Part shown: positions 43,142-51,110 of the stretch, one piece after another
Layout: each line of letters opens with the position of its first letter
Numbering within the stretch: position 1 is the stretch's first letter
Source: JAKEFM01 sp035695825
Lineage (GTDB): Bacteria; Planctomycetota; UBA1135; JAKEFM01
Reading direction: 5' to 3'
Assembly (NCBI GenBank): GCA_035695825.1
Contig: DASRRH010000023.1
Location: 28,588 to 92,587 of the forward strand
DNA length: 64,000 nt
Position numbers and translations under genes: made by a program
The notes under the pieces: generated by a model
Told to the model about the DNA's origin: nothing
Seen by the model: only the letters and a program-made list of their open reading frames with translations
Database searches by the model: none

Positions 43142-44320
43142 ATGCTCGCCGGGATCCTCCTCGCCCTCTCCCTCCTCCCCGCCCCGGGGGGAGGGGGGGT
43201 GTGCCCCTACTGCAAGAACGATCCGGCCCTCCTCAAGGCCGCCGGCCTCGTCTCCCACGGCCCGTTCGCCTTCGGCGACAAGACGAGCGAGGAGGTGACC
43301 GCGCGTCTCGGGGACCTGCGGATCTACTGGCTCGAGTCCGCCCACCACCGCATCGGCTCGATGCTCGGGGACTACCCGGTGCCCGACCGCGAGACGAGGA
43401 AGGTCCGCGCGGAATTGAAGGAGCTCAAGGCCTTCTTCCCGAGGATCGACGAGAAGACGCGGCGCCTCGACCCCTGGCTGCGGGTCCACCTGACGGCGCT
43501 CCGGGCGGAGAAGTTCTACGCCGCCTTCCTCGACCTGGTCGGCAGGAAGGAGTCGGACTTCCCGGACGGGAAACGGCTCTACGACCCGACGGGGGGGGGA
43601 CCCTACATGGGGGAGGGCCCCTACCTCGGCGAGAAGGACAAGTTCGACCTCTACATCGCCGACTCGCTCTCGACCCACGAGGACCTCCTCGTCCAGCACT
43701 TCGGCGTCACGACGAAGAAGCCCCAGCGCTGGAACGTCCTGCGGCGCGGCGCCCTCCTGTTCAGCGTCACCGCCAAGGACGAGAACCTGAACAACAACGA
43801 CACCGCGATCCACTGCTGCCTGGTCCACAACCTCTGCCACAACTACGTCGACGGCTACCGCTACTACGCCTACGACCTCCCCGTCTGGCTGACGGAGGGC
43901 TTCGCCCACTGGGCCCAGCGCTCGATCGACCCCGACTACGTCAACTACTGCAACATCGAGGGGACGAACCCCCTCAAGCAGACCGGCGAGGGGTGGCCCG
44001 TCGAGACGCGCCGCATCCTCCTGCGCAACCGCGCCGCCCCGCTCGCCGACCTCACGCGGAAGAACTCCTTCGCCGAGCTCGACCAGACCGACCACATCGT
44101 GGTCTGGAGCAAGGTCGACTTCCTGATCGCGACCGGCCGCGCGAAGTTCGGACCCTTCCTCGACCGCCTGAAGGGGCGGACGGACGCGGAGGGGCACGCC
44201 CTCTCGCGCGGCCTCCCCGACGCGCAGCGGGAGGCGATGAAGGAGCTCTACGGCTGGTCCTACCCCGAGTTCGAGGAGGCGTGGAAGGCCTACGTGCTCG
44301 CGACCTACGCAACGCAGTAG
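43142..44320 (+). CDS. Exported gluzincin-like protein with HNxxH in place of HExxH
   Basis: This encodes 392 residues. The signal peptide is short (MLAGILLALSLLPAPGGGG). The core CCLVHNLCHNYVDGYRYY lies 6 residues before LPVWLTEGFAHWAQ. This is the layout of gluzincin peptidases of the DUF1570 sort (HExxH, then 'WL.EG.A'). Both His residues and the downstream Glu are kept, so zinc may still bind, but the catalytic Glu is Asn. The protein is therefore likely a non-catalytic zinc protein. It is third in the parvulin/HEAT operon. Confidence 0.75.
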   Translation: MLAGILLALSLLPAPGGGGVCPYCKNDPALLKAAGLVSHGPFAFGDKTSEEVTARLGDLRIYWLESAHHRIGSMLGDYPVPDRETRKVRAELKELKAFFPRIDEKTRRLDPWLRVHLTALRAEKFYAAFLDLVGRKESDFPDGKRLYDPTGGGPYMGEGPYLGEKDKFDLYIADSLSTHEDLLVQHFGVTTKKPQRWNVLRRGALLFSVTAKDENLNNNDTAIHCCLVHNLCHNYVDGYRYYAYDLPVWLTEGFAHWAQRSIDPDYVNYCNIEGTNPLKQTGEGWPVETRRILLRNRAAPLADLTRKNSFAELDQTDHIVVWSKVDFLIATGRAKFGPFLDRLKGRTDAEGHALSRGLPDAQREAMKELYGWSYPEFEEAWKAYVLATYATQ

Positions 44321-44384
44321 GGGCCCCCTCGACGGGAGCCCCGCTGCTTCCGGGCCTCGGCTACGGCCTAGGCTACGGCCCAGG

Positions 44385-45638
44385 CTACGGAAGGTTCGGA
44401 AGGAGGTCGGTCGGGGAGGGGAGCGACACGCCGCCCCCCGCCGGGCAGAGGGCGCCCAGGCCGATCGCCTCCTTCGGCTGGGCCGGCTCGGTGAAGGCGA
44501 GAACCGCGTAGTTCGTGAGAGTGGTCCGGACCAGGCTCAGCGCCTGGGAGGAGTAGTCGACCTCGATCTTCCCCGCGAGCTTGGTAGCGAGGTCCCCCCC
44601 CAGCACGTCCTCGCCGACGAACAGGCTGCCGCGCAGGCGCGCAGGGTTGCTGTTGCCGCCCCCCTTGAAGATGACGCTCCCCGTGACGAAGACGTAGCCG
44701 ACGTACTCCCAGTTGCCGGTGATCTCGAGGTTCCCGTCCACGAGGAGGAGGCCGGCCCCGTGGCTCCCGCCGGAGATCTTCAGGTCCCCCGCGGCGTAGG
44801 TGACCTTGTAGTCCCCGTTGCTCCAGGTCGGGGCGGTGGGGAGCGAGCCGAGCGAGCCCGTGTAGGTCCCCGAGTAGCCCGCCGGGAAGGTGATGTCCGC
44901 GCGGGACGCGAAGGTCTGGACGACGCTCTCGATGAAGTTCGGCTCGGGCTCGAGCTGGAGTCCGACGCTCCCGATGCCCCCGATCCCGACGATGTTGTTG
45001 AGCTGCCCCTTCTTCAACTGCGAAACGACGGTCTTGGGGGTGATGTTGACGCCGATGCCGTAGACGGCGGGAGCGGGCCCGGCCAGGCCCGCGAGCGTGA
45101 CGTCGTTCCCCGACACCCCGAACGAGTTGCCCGAGAACTGGACCTGCGCGTTCGGGTCGTTGAGGTAGATGGCCGCGCCGGGGGTGGGGATGTCGACCTC
45201 GTTGCGCTTCAGGAAGGCCTCCACCCGCCGGCCGGAGGGGCCCACGGAGGCTGCGCTGAACACGCGGACGACCTGCTCGTCCGCCTCGTCCGTCGTGCCG
45301 TCCCCGTCGTTGTCGAGGCCGTCCGTGCTCCAGTCTTCCGTCGTGGCGGCGACCGTCTCGTCCCCCTCGTCGACCAAGCCGTCCCCGTCGTTGTCGAGGC
45401 CGTCCGTCGACCAGTCGAGGCCGGCGACCGGGTTCCAGGCCCTCGCGTTCAGGAGGGCGTGGACGGCATCCACCCCGGACTCCGCGAGGAGGAACGCCCG
45501 GTCCAGGTTCCTCTCCTCGGCGACCCGTCGCGACCGCGCCGTCTCCAGCGTCAGGAGGGAGGCGAGCGAGCCCGCGATCAAGAAGACCGACGCAACGAGG
45601 ACGATCAGGACGTTTCCCCTCGAGGACTTGAGTCTCAT
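44385..45638 (-). CDS. PilX-like type IV pilus-associated protein with Ca-binding loops
   Basis: This encodes 417 residues from ATG 45638. RGNVLIVLVASVFLIAGSLA and the LLAESGVDAV motif are the N-terminal helix of PilX-like minor pilus components. Two DNDGDG-type loops (about 85-115: GLDNDGDGLVDEGDE and GLDNDGDGTTDEADE) are calcium-binding like thrombospondin type 3 repeats. The remainder is a Gly/Val-rich beta-helix-like region containing GGSHGAGLLLVDGNLEI. It is preceded by a GEMM-I riboswitch, so c-di-GMP probably controls its expression. No other pilus gene is in the window. Confidence 0.82.
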   Translation of the reverse strand: MRLKSSRGNVLIVLVASVFLIAGSLASLLTLETARSRRVAEERNLDRAFLLAESGVDAVHALLNARAWNPVAGLDWSTDGLDNDGDGLVDEGDETVAATTEDWSTDGLDNDGDGTTDEADEQVVRVFSAASVGPSGRRVEAFLKRNEVDIPTPGAAIYLNDPNAQVQFSGNSFGVSGNDVTLAGLAGPAPAVYGIGVNITPKTVVSQLKKGQLNNIVGIGGIGSVGLQLEPEPNFIESVVQTFASRADITFPAGYSGTYTGSLGSLPTAPTWSNGDYKVTYAAGDLKISGGSHGAGLLLVDGNLEITGNWEYVGYVFVTGSVIFKGGGNSNPARLRGSLFVGEDVLGGDLATKLAGKIEVDYSSQALSLVRTTLTNYAVLAFTEPAQPKEAIGLGALCPAGGGVSLPSPTDLLPNLP

Positions 45639-45670
45639 CGAACCCTCCCTGATCCGGCGCCCCGCCGGGT

Positions 45671-45687
45671 GCCCTCCTGCGGAGGGC
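45671..45687 (-). promoter_or_regulatory. Hairpin between riboswitch and PilX-like gene (possible expression platform)
   Basis: On the minus strand GCCCTCC and GGAGGGC form a 7-bp stem with a three-base loop. It lies about 130 bases after the riboswitch core and 33 bases before the start codon. No U-run follows, so it could be a Rho-dependent or anti-terminator element rather than a simple terminator. Confidence 0.35.
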
Positions 45688-45817
45688 TGCCAGGGACCGC
45701 GCGAGGAGCGCCGCCCGAGTGCACGGACGGGAGATTCGGATCGGCCCGGGCCGGTCGAGTCCGTCCGTCGGAGCGGCGAGAGCGCGGGTCCGGTTGCCTG
45801 CATCGCTTCCCCACCCC

Positions 45818-45898
45818 TCAGCAACCGGCTGCCCACTGCTCCCGGGGGAGAGTTCGGGCCCTTGGCTTTGCGTCCCACCCTTACGGGTGGTTTGCCAT
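45818..45898 (-). ncRNA. GEMM-I (cyclic di-GMP class I) riboswitch
   Basis: Read on the minus strand, GGCAAACC (45889-45896) is followed by CCACCC-GTAA-GGGTGG, a six-pair stem with a GNRA loop. Next comes GGGACGCAAAGCC (ending at 45864), the hallmark of the c-di-GMP-I riboswitch. The second half GGGCCC...GGGCAGCCGGTTGC closes the second arm. The base equivalent to G20 of the V. cholerae Vc2 riboswitch is G, which favours c-di-GMP over 3',3'-cGAMP. TATACT at 45915-45920 is well placed as a -10. The target is the PilX-like gene 180 bases downstream. Confidence 0.88.
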
Positions 45899-46045
45899 TA
45901 ATGAGGGTTGATTAAGTATAGGAACGCCGTCAAGTCGGCCCGGAGGAGGGCCGCCGGCCCGCGCGCTCGGGTCCCGGCGACGGGGGGGTCGGCGGCGCGG
46001 AGGGGAGAAGGTGCCACGGCCACAGGTTCCGTGCCCGACCCCGGT
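45899..46045. other. Intergenic, promoter of the riboswitch leader
   Basis: This gap holds the TATACT (45915-45920, minus strand) that could be the -10 of the riboswitch transcript. I see no gene in it. Confidence 0.4.
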
Positions 46046-46168
46046 TCAGCGCAGCTCGATCCTCGCGTTCCCCACGACGTCGCTCGACCACGCGAGGAAG
46101 CGGCGCGCGACGCCCTCCTCCCGCATGAAGCGCTGCATTCTCTCGTCCGCGAGGTCGATCGCCCCCGC
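46046..46168 (-). pseudogene. C-terminal fragment of a SurA-like protein
   Basis: The frame ending at the TGA 46046 encodes IDLADERMQRFMREEGVARR followed by FLAWSSDVVGNARIELR. By hand alignment it is identical at 18 of 37 positions to the C-terminus of the SurA-like protein at 39669-41372. Upstream of about 46168 similarity ends and the frame becomes Arg/Pro/Ser noise that runs under the histidine kinase. It is the stump of a deleted paralogue, or a displaced 3' end. Confidence 0.6.
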
Positions 46169-46271
46169 CCCAGGAGGCGTGGAGATGCCCGTCCAACCCG
46201 CCAGGATTCTCCTCGAGGCACGGTTCCGTTGGCTGCCGCACCGCCCCGAGGCCCACCCGCCGGACCCGTCG

Positions 46272-48233
46272 TCACGGGAGGGGTGTCGTGGCTCCTCGCG
46301 CCGTCGCGTCCGCCACGGAGGGAACACGCAGGTGGAGGACGAAGGCGCAGGCCGCTCCCTCGACCTCCGCGAGCGCGAGACGACCCCCCATCCGCTGGAT
46401 CGTCCTGCGGCAAAGCGGGAGGGCGAGTCCACTCCCCTTCGGAAGGTCCGAAGGCGAGTCCGGATCGAGCCCGAAGGCTTCAAAGATGCGCTCGCGCTCC
46501 TCACGGGGCACGCCCGAACCACCCATGGCGATCGCGCACTCGATCTCCTCTCCGAGTTCGGCGGCGTGCACTCCGATGCGCTGGCCCGGCCTCGTCACGC
46601 GCAGAGCCAATTCAAGGAGCGTCCGCAAGGTCCGCCGCAACCCCGTGGCATCCGCCAGAACGTCGGAGAGTTCGGACGGCACTTGGAACACGAACTCGAC
46701 CTGCCTCTCGCGAGATTCGCCCCCGAGGTTTCGAACCGCCTCCCCGAGGATCTCCCGGATCGAGACCGGCCCCCGTGGGAGGGAGGACGGGCCCTCTTCC
46801 GGGCGGTTGAAGTCGAGGAGATCCTGCAGCAGGTCGTTCAGGCGGCCGCTCTCGGTCTCGATGATCCGAAGGAACTCCTGGCGCATCGCCGGGTCCTCGG
46901 CGTACCGCATGAGGATCTCGGCGAAGGAGCGGATCGCGGTGATCGGGGTGCGGATCTCGTGGGAGACGGCACGAAGGAAGTCGGCGCGCCGCTGCTCGCC
47001 CGCGTGGACGCTGGACCTCGCCTTCTCGAGCTCCCCGGCGATTGTGCGGAGTCGTTGCTCGGAAGCGGACGTCCTGTCCCGGAGATCCGCGACCCGGCGT
47101 GCGAGCGTGCCGAGTGCCTCGATCTTGGGAAGCGGGAGAGGAGCCTGCTCGCCCCGCGCGGCCGCGTCGGCGGCGTCCGCGATGTTGCGGATGTCCCCCT
47201 CGAGTCCTCGGGAGATCCGCCAAGCGACGAGCGTCATCAGTCCGAGCAGGATCGCCTCCATTCCGGCGACGAGCCCAAGGACCGGCCAGGTGGAGGCGAG
47301 AGGCGGCCTCGGGCGGCGGGCCGCGAGGAAGTAGGTCTCCTCGCCGGCCGTGCGCTTTCCCATCCGGTCCTCGACGCGGATCGGCAGGAACGCGGCAAGC
47401 GAGTCCCGGTCGCCCTTCGCCGCGTCCCCGCTCGCGGTCGTCGTGCCGCTCCCCTCGGCGAGGATCCGTCGGGCGAGGGTCGAGGACCATGGGGAGGCGC
47501 TTCCCTCCCCGTCGACGCGTTCTCCGGCGCGGGAAAAGAGGGCGCACGTGGCGCCGGCGGAGCGGAGACCCTCGCGCGTCCGCTCGAGGAGCCCGCGGAC
47601 GTCGACGACGGCCTTCAGGACCCCGGCGACGCTCCCGTTCTCCGCCCGAACGGGGGCGGCCACCTGGATGCTCGAGACACCGGCGCTCTCGTCGAACTCG
47701 ATGTCCCCCACGAAGACCTCGCCCCGGCCGCGCGCCCACGCGGCTTTCCACCACCCCTCGTCGCACTGCTGGAAGTCCGACGTCCTCCCGCTCGCCGCGA
47801 TCAGGGCGCCTGCGCGGTCGGTGAGGAAGATCTCGGCGAACGCTCGACTCTCGACGTCCCTCCGGAGCCGGATCGACAGGGCCCGGGAGAGGATCTCCGT
47901 CTCGAGCGGCGAGGCGGGAGTAGCCCACGTACGATCCCCTTCCTCGAGGGACGCGAGGACCGCTTCCCTGGGCTTCCCGGCAACCTGCGCAGTGGCGAGG
48001 GCAGCCGCCTCCGCGACGTCGGGATCCGCGCACTTCCGGAGCACGGAGTCGATGGCCTCGTCCACCGCCGCGCTGAAGTCCCGGGCGCCGCGAGCGAGCG
48101 CCTGTTCGAGATCGAGGGATGCGGACCTCTCGACGGAGGAGTTCACCGCGAGGCCGAAGAGCGGGACCATCACCACGGCCGGCGGCAGGGCCACGAGAAG
48201 CATGTTGCGGAGATACCGGCCGCGCAGGGTCAT
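46272..48233 (-). CDS. Membrane-bound sensor histidine kinase
   Basis: This encodes 653 residues. A first membrane helix (MLLVALPPAVVMVPLFGLAV) and a second near 335-355 enclose a periplasmic sensor of the CACHE kind (about 40-330), with AEIFLTDRAGALIAASGRTS and SSIQVAAPVRAENGSVAGVL. A HAMP-like linker and coiled coil follow. The phospho-acceptor is His425 in AVSHEIRTPITAI. The ATPase part is diverged: the N-box is weak (LRRTLRTLLELALRVT), but SGVPREERERIFEAFG and GSGLALPLCRRTIQRMGGRL are present. No response regulator lies beside it, so it is an orphan kinase. Confidence 0.88.
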   Translation of the reverse strand: MTLRGRYLRNMLLVALPPAVVMVPLFGLAVNSSVERSASLDLEQALARGARDFSAAVDEAIDSVLRKCADPDVAEAAALATAQVAGKPREAVLASLEEGDRTWATPASPLETEILSRALSIRLRRDVESRAFAEIFLTDRAGALIAASGRTSDFQQCDEGWWKAAWARGRGEVFVGDIEFDESAGVSSIQVAAPVRAENGSVAGVLKAVVDVRGLLERTREGLRSAGATCALFSRAGERVDGEGSASPWSSTLARRILAEGSGTTTASGDAAKGDRDSLAAFLPIRVEDRMGKRTAGEETYFLAARRPRPPLASTWPVLGLVAGMEAILLGLMTLVAWRISRGLEGDIRNIADAADAAARGEQAPLPLPKIEALGTLARRVADLRDRTSASEQRLRTIAGELEKARSSVHAGEQRRADFLRAVSHEIRTPITAIRSFAEILMRYAEDPAMRQEFLRIIETESGRLNDLLQDLLDFNRPEEGPSSLPRGPVSIREILGEAVRNLGGESRERQVEFVFQVPSELSDVLADATGLRRTLRTLLELALRVTRPGQRIGVHAAELGEEIECAIAMGGSGVPREERERIFEAFGLDPDSPSDLPKGSGLALPLCRRTIQRMGGRLALAEVEGAACAFVLHLRVPSVADATARGATTPLP

Positions 48234-48546
48234 GGACGGTTGCCTCTTCTGGGCCCCGTCCGCGGGTATCGGGGTGGCTCCGAGGGGGGCTTGAGAGGGT
48301 CCCGGCGCCCGGCGGAGGCCGGGGAGCGCTGCCTTCAGCCGGACACGTGTCGGTAACGCGCGAGCGAAACCGCGGCGGAGTCGATCGAGGGTGCGTGCAG
48401 GGTCGGAGCTCCGGGCGCGCGCGGCAGCGAAGCGTTCGCCCGCGAGTCCGGGAACCCGGCCTCACGAGGCTCCGGAGCGACCTCGCGGTCCACGCCGCGT
48501 CGACCACCTTCGCCCGGATCGTCCACGGAGCTCCCCGACGACCCTC
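48234..48546. other. Intergenic region, no gene seen
   Basis: The 313 bases between the histidine kinase start and the end of the next minus-strand gene should hold the kinase promoter. I see no gene, repeat or clear hairpin with a U-run. Confidence 0.5.
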
Positions 48547-49284
48547 CTACCCTCCCGTCCGGAGCCGCAGCCGGTCGTTCTCGGGCGACCAGGCGACGAA
48601 CTGGTAGAGGGGCGCGAGCGCGACGAGGTCGTCGGCGAGGCGCGCGGGAAGGTCGGCCGCCGTCGCCTTCGGATCCGAGCGCGGGATCGTCCGGAAGACG
48701 CGCGCGCCGTGCTCGCCGGGAACGAAGTAGCGGACGAACTCCTCGACGTCGTCGCGGCCGACGCGACCGCAGGGGTAGACCTTCTTCCAGTCGTGGATCC
48801 GGAGGCCGAAGCCCTCCGGCACGACGTTCAGCAACAGGCGGAAACCGTCGCGGCCGGCGGCGTCGCTAAGCCGGTTCTTCCAGTTCTGCGCGTCGACCCA
48901 GGCCTCCTTGTGGACGCGCAGCGCGACCTTGACGCCCCCCTCGTCGACCGCGACGCAGAGGTGCGCGTTCTGGAAGGCCGGATCGAGGTCCGCGCCGACC
49001 TCGGCCCCCGCGACGGCGCGGAAGGCGCGGCGCACCTTCGCGTCGCGGATCAGGTAGACCCACTGCGCCACGACGCGCCCGCGGTTGAAGGAGAAGGGCC
49101 GATGCAGGCTGTCGCGTCGCTCGAGGGGGAGCCCGTGCTCGCCGAGGCGGACGCGCGCGGCCTCGGCGATCGCCCCGAGGCGGCGGCGCACGCGCAGCCG
49201 GTGGGCGTCGTAGTCGGCGTTCTTCTGGTACGCCTCCTCGAAGACGGCGAAGTCGCGCGACTCGAACGGCTCGAGGTCCTTCAC
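48547..49284 (-). CDS. Protein of unknown function
   Basis: This encodes 245 residues from GTG 49284, with AGGAGG about 11 bases upstream. There is no signal peptide or membrane helix. It opens with EPFESRDFAVFEEAYQKN and is mixed alpha/beta. The middle has GVKVALRVHKEAWVDAQNWK and the end is hydrophobic and Arg/Asp-rich. I do not recognise the family. It lies 74 bases after the candidate selenoprotein on the same strand, so the two could be co-transcribed. Confidence 0.7.
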   Translation of the reverse strand: MKDLEPFESRDFAVFEEAYQKNADYDAHRLRVRRRLGAIAEAARVRLGEHGLPLERRDSLHRPFSFNRGRVVAQWVYLIRDAKVRRAFRAVAGAEVGADLDPAFQNAHLCVAVDEGGVKVALRVHKEAWVDAQNWKNRLSDAAGRDGFRLLLNVVPEGFGLRIHDWKKVYPCGRVGRDDVEEFVRYFVPGEHGARVFRTIPRSDPKATAADLPARLADDLVALAPLYQFVAWSPENDRLRLRTGG

Positions 49285-49358
49285 CCTGCCACCCCTCCTC
49301 GACGGAGCGCGCCCCCGGTCGGCCAGGGGCGCGCGCGACGAGCCGGGAGAGCGAGCGT

Positions 49359-49826
49359 CTACGACCCGCCGTGCGGGGAGGCGCCCGACAGCTCGCAGGC
49401 CTTCGCGACCTTCTGCTTGTCGGCGGCCTCGCCCGCCTTGTGCTTCACGTCCTCCTTCTTCAAGGCCCAGGCGCCGCACGTCTCGCACTTGAATCCCACC
49501 CGGGCTCGCGAGTCCGCGACCGCGGACTTGTGGTCCTTGCATCAGCCCGGGGGCTTCGCGTCGGTCGCCCAGTGCATGGGGCAGTCGCTGCACTGCGTGT
49601 AGGACTTGACGCAGACCTCGACGGACGCGACCGCGTGATCGGTCCCCTTGTGAATCTTCTTCTCCGCGTCGACGTCCTTCGCGTCGAGGACCTTCCCGTC
49701 CTTCTCGCACCACCAGCCCTTCTCGACCTTCTTCAGGTCGCAGGTCTTCCCGGGGGGGGGTAGGGCGCCCCCGGTCGCGACCGCGAATGCCGCGAGGAGC
49801 GCGACGCCGAATGCTCGAACGATCAT
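49359..49826 (-). CDS. Candidate selenoprotein: exported Cys-rich protein with in-frame TGA
   Basis: From ATG 49826 a signal peptide (to about residue 20) leads into a Lys/Cys-rich protein with TCDLKKVEKGWWCEKDGK, EVCVKSYTQCSDCPMHW and DAKPPG. At codon 95 (49542-49544) there is a TGA, directly followed in the same frame by a Cys codon and 60 more codons: CKDHKSAVADS, FKCETCGAWALKKEDVKHKA and a C-terminal SGASPHGGS, then TAG. The part after the TGA has the same Lys-rich, zinc-ribbon-like style and uses AAG heavily, which is not chance for this genome. A 7-bp hairpin with a GGUC loop starts 16 bases after the TGA, fitting a bacterial SECIS. I therefore read TGA as selenocysteine, giving Sec-Cys. 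A TGG or Cys codon mutated to stop is the alternative. I recall relatives with Cys-Cys here, but cannot check. Confidence 0.6.
49511..49528 (-). promoter_or_regulatory. Putative bacterial SECIS hairpin
   Basis: On the minus strand AGTCCGC-GGTC-GCGGACT forms a perfect 7-bp stem with a four-base GGTC loop. The loop begins 21 bases after the TGA, within the usual 16-37. E. coli fdhF also presents GGUC in its apical loop, whose G-U is read by SelB. The hairpin is inside the coding frame, as required. Confidence 0.55.
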
Positions 49827-50125
49827 CTCGGCCTCCTTTGCCGTCCCGTGGACGGCCAAGCCCCCGCGCGACCCCTCCCTCCCTCCGAGGCCATCCGCGC
49901 GGAGGCGCGCGCGGATCGGAAGGGACGGGAGGGGTTGCCGGGGTTCGCCGGGGAGGGGGACCCCCCCCCGGCGGGTGCCGATACGCCTAGCCCGGGCGAG
50001 CCCTTCCCGCCACCCCCGCCCGGACCGAGCGCCGGAGAGAATCCCTCCGTTGACGGGACGCGGGGCTCTCGAGAAGGATCGGGGCTCCGGCACGCCCGCG
50101 GCGCCAAACACCCAGGAGAAACGCG
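49827..50125. other. Intergenic region between divergent genes
   Basis: This GC-rich stretch lies between the candidate selenoprotein (minus) and the exonuclease (plus). I see no gene or clear promoter. AGGAG at 50114-50118 is the probable ribosome site of the exonuclease. Confidence 0.5.
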
Positions 50126-50983
50126 CTGGATCCGACCTCCCTCGCCTCCGTCCCTTGCGGCGAGATCGAGATCGTCGCCTTCGACACGGAGACGGCGATG
50201 CACGCCCCGCTCGACCGCCTGGTCGAGATCGCGGCCCTCAAGTTCCGCGGCGTGCACAAGGTCGCCGAGTTCTCGACCCTCGTCGACCCGGGCTCCCCGA
50301 TCCCCCCCGAGGCGATCGCCGTCCACGGAATCGACGACGCGGCTGTGCGTGGCGCGCCGAAGGCGCGCGCGGCGATCGCCGAGTTCTTCCGGTTCTGCGG
50401 CGAGGCGCCCCTCGTCGCCCACAACGCGCCGTTCGACGCCTCGATCCTCGCCGGGGAGATGGCGCGGGCGCGGATCGATCCCCCGCCGAACCCGATCCTC
50501 GATACCCGCCTCCTCGCAAAGGCCCTCGTCCGGACCGACTCCTACTCCCTCGTGAACCTCGTGAAGGCGCTCGGCCTTCCCGCGGGCACCCACCACCGCG
50601 CGCTCGCCGACGCGCTCCACGTCTTCCACCTCGTCCGGCGGCTCCTCGAGCGCCTCGGCGATCCCGACGGGGTCCTCTTCGGCGAGGTGCTCCGCCGCAA
50701 CGCGCCGATCTCCTTCGAGCGGTACCTCCCGAAGCCCCCGTCCCTCGGGGACGACCTTCGCCCGCTCGCCGCCGCGGCCTCCTCGGGGGAGAGCGTGACG
50801 ATCGACTACGCCGTCGAGGGGACGCGCCGCACGTCGCTCCTCGTGACGCCCCGCCTCCTCTTCGCGAAGGAAGGCGGCTCCTACATGGAGGCGCTCTGCC
50901 ACGCCTCGGGGATCGTCAAGACCTACCGCCTCGAGCGGATCCACGGGCTGCGGGCGGAGACGGGCCAGGGGCTCCTCTTCTAG
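50126..50983 (+). CDS. DEDDh exonuclease fused to a WYL-like domain
   Basis: This encodes 285 residues if it starts at CTG 50126, seven bases after AGGAG. The first ATG (50198) is too late because it would remove VAFDTETAM, which holds the catalytic Asp20 and Glu22 of exonuclease motif I. No ATG, GTG or TTG lies in frame before it. Motif II is VAHNAPFDASIL and motif III is THHRALADALHVF, with the His five residues before the Asp, as in DnaQ-like enzymes. The last 80 residues (SGESVTIDYAVEGTRRTSLL, KTYRLERIHGLRAET) look like a WYL ligand-binding domain. Such fusions may degrade DNA or RNA under control of a bound nucleotide. It ends 52 bases before the tRNA. Confidence 0.8.
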   Translation: MDPTSLASVPCGEIEIVAFDTETAMHAPLDRLVEIAALKFRGVHKVAEFSTLVDPGSPIPPEAIAVHGIDDAAVRGAPKARAAIAEFFRFCGEAPLVAHNAPFDASILAGEMARARIDPPPNPILDTRLLAKALVRTDSYSLVNLVKALGLPAGTHHRALADALHVFHLVRRLLERLGDPDGVLFGEVLRRNAPISFERYLPKPPSLGDDLRPLAAAASSGESVTIDYAVEGTRRTSLLVTPRLLFAKEGGSYMEALCHASGIVKTYRLERIHGLRAETGQGLLF

Positions 50984-51035
50984 GCCGCCCCCCCTTGCGG
51001 CGCCGCGGGCGATTCGGTATCCGTGGACGCCGGTC

Positions 51036-51110
51036 GCGGGCGTAACTCAGCGGTAGAGTGCCGGCTTCCCAAGCCGGTTGTCGTGGGTTCGATCCCCATC
51101 GCCCGCTCCA
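51036..51110 (+). tRNA. tRNA-Gly (anticodon CCC), island attachment site
   Basis: The acceptor stem GCGGGCG pairs with CGCCCGC, followed by T and an encoded CCA. The anticodon stem is CCGGC/GCCGG around the loop TTCCCAA, giving anticodon CCC (glycine). The T-arm is GTGGG-TTCGATC-CCCAT. The integrase gene on the opposite strand ends inside this tRNA, so the 3' half is the likely attachment core. I found no second copy of the 3' end in the window; the other end probably lies beyond 64000. Confidence 0.95.

Noticed and set aside
44340..44395. GGCTACGGCC microrepeat after the pseudo-peptidase
   Set aside because: It is a short run of about four units in non-coding DNA between convergent genes, with no sign of function.
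51047..51110. Integrase C-terminus THDNRLGKPALYR as a functional domain
   Set aside because: It is the translation of the tRNA's complementary strand, a well-known false similarity in protein databases.
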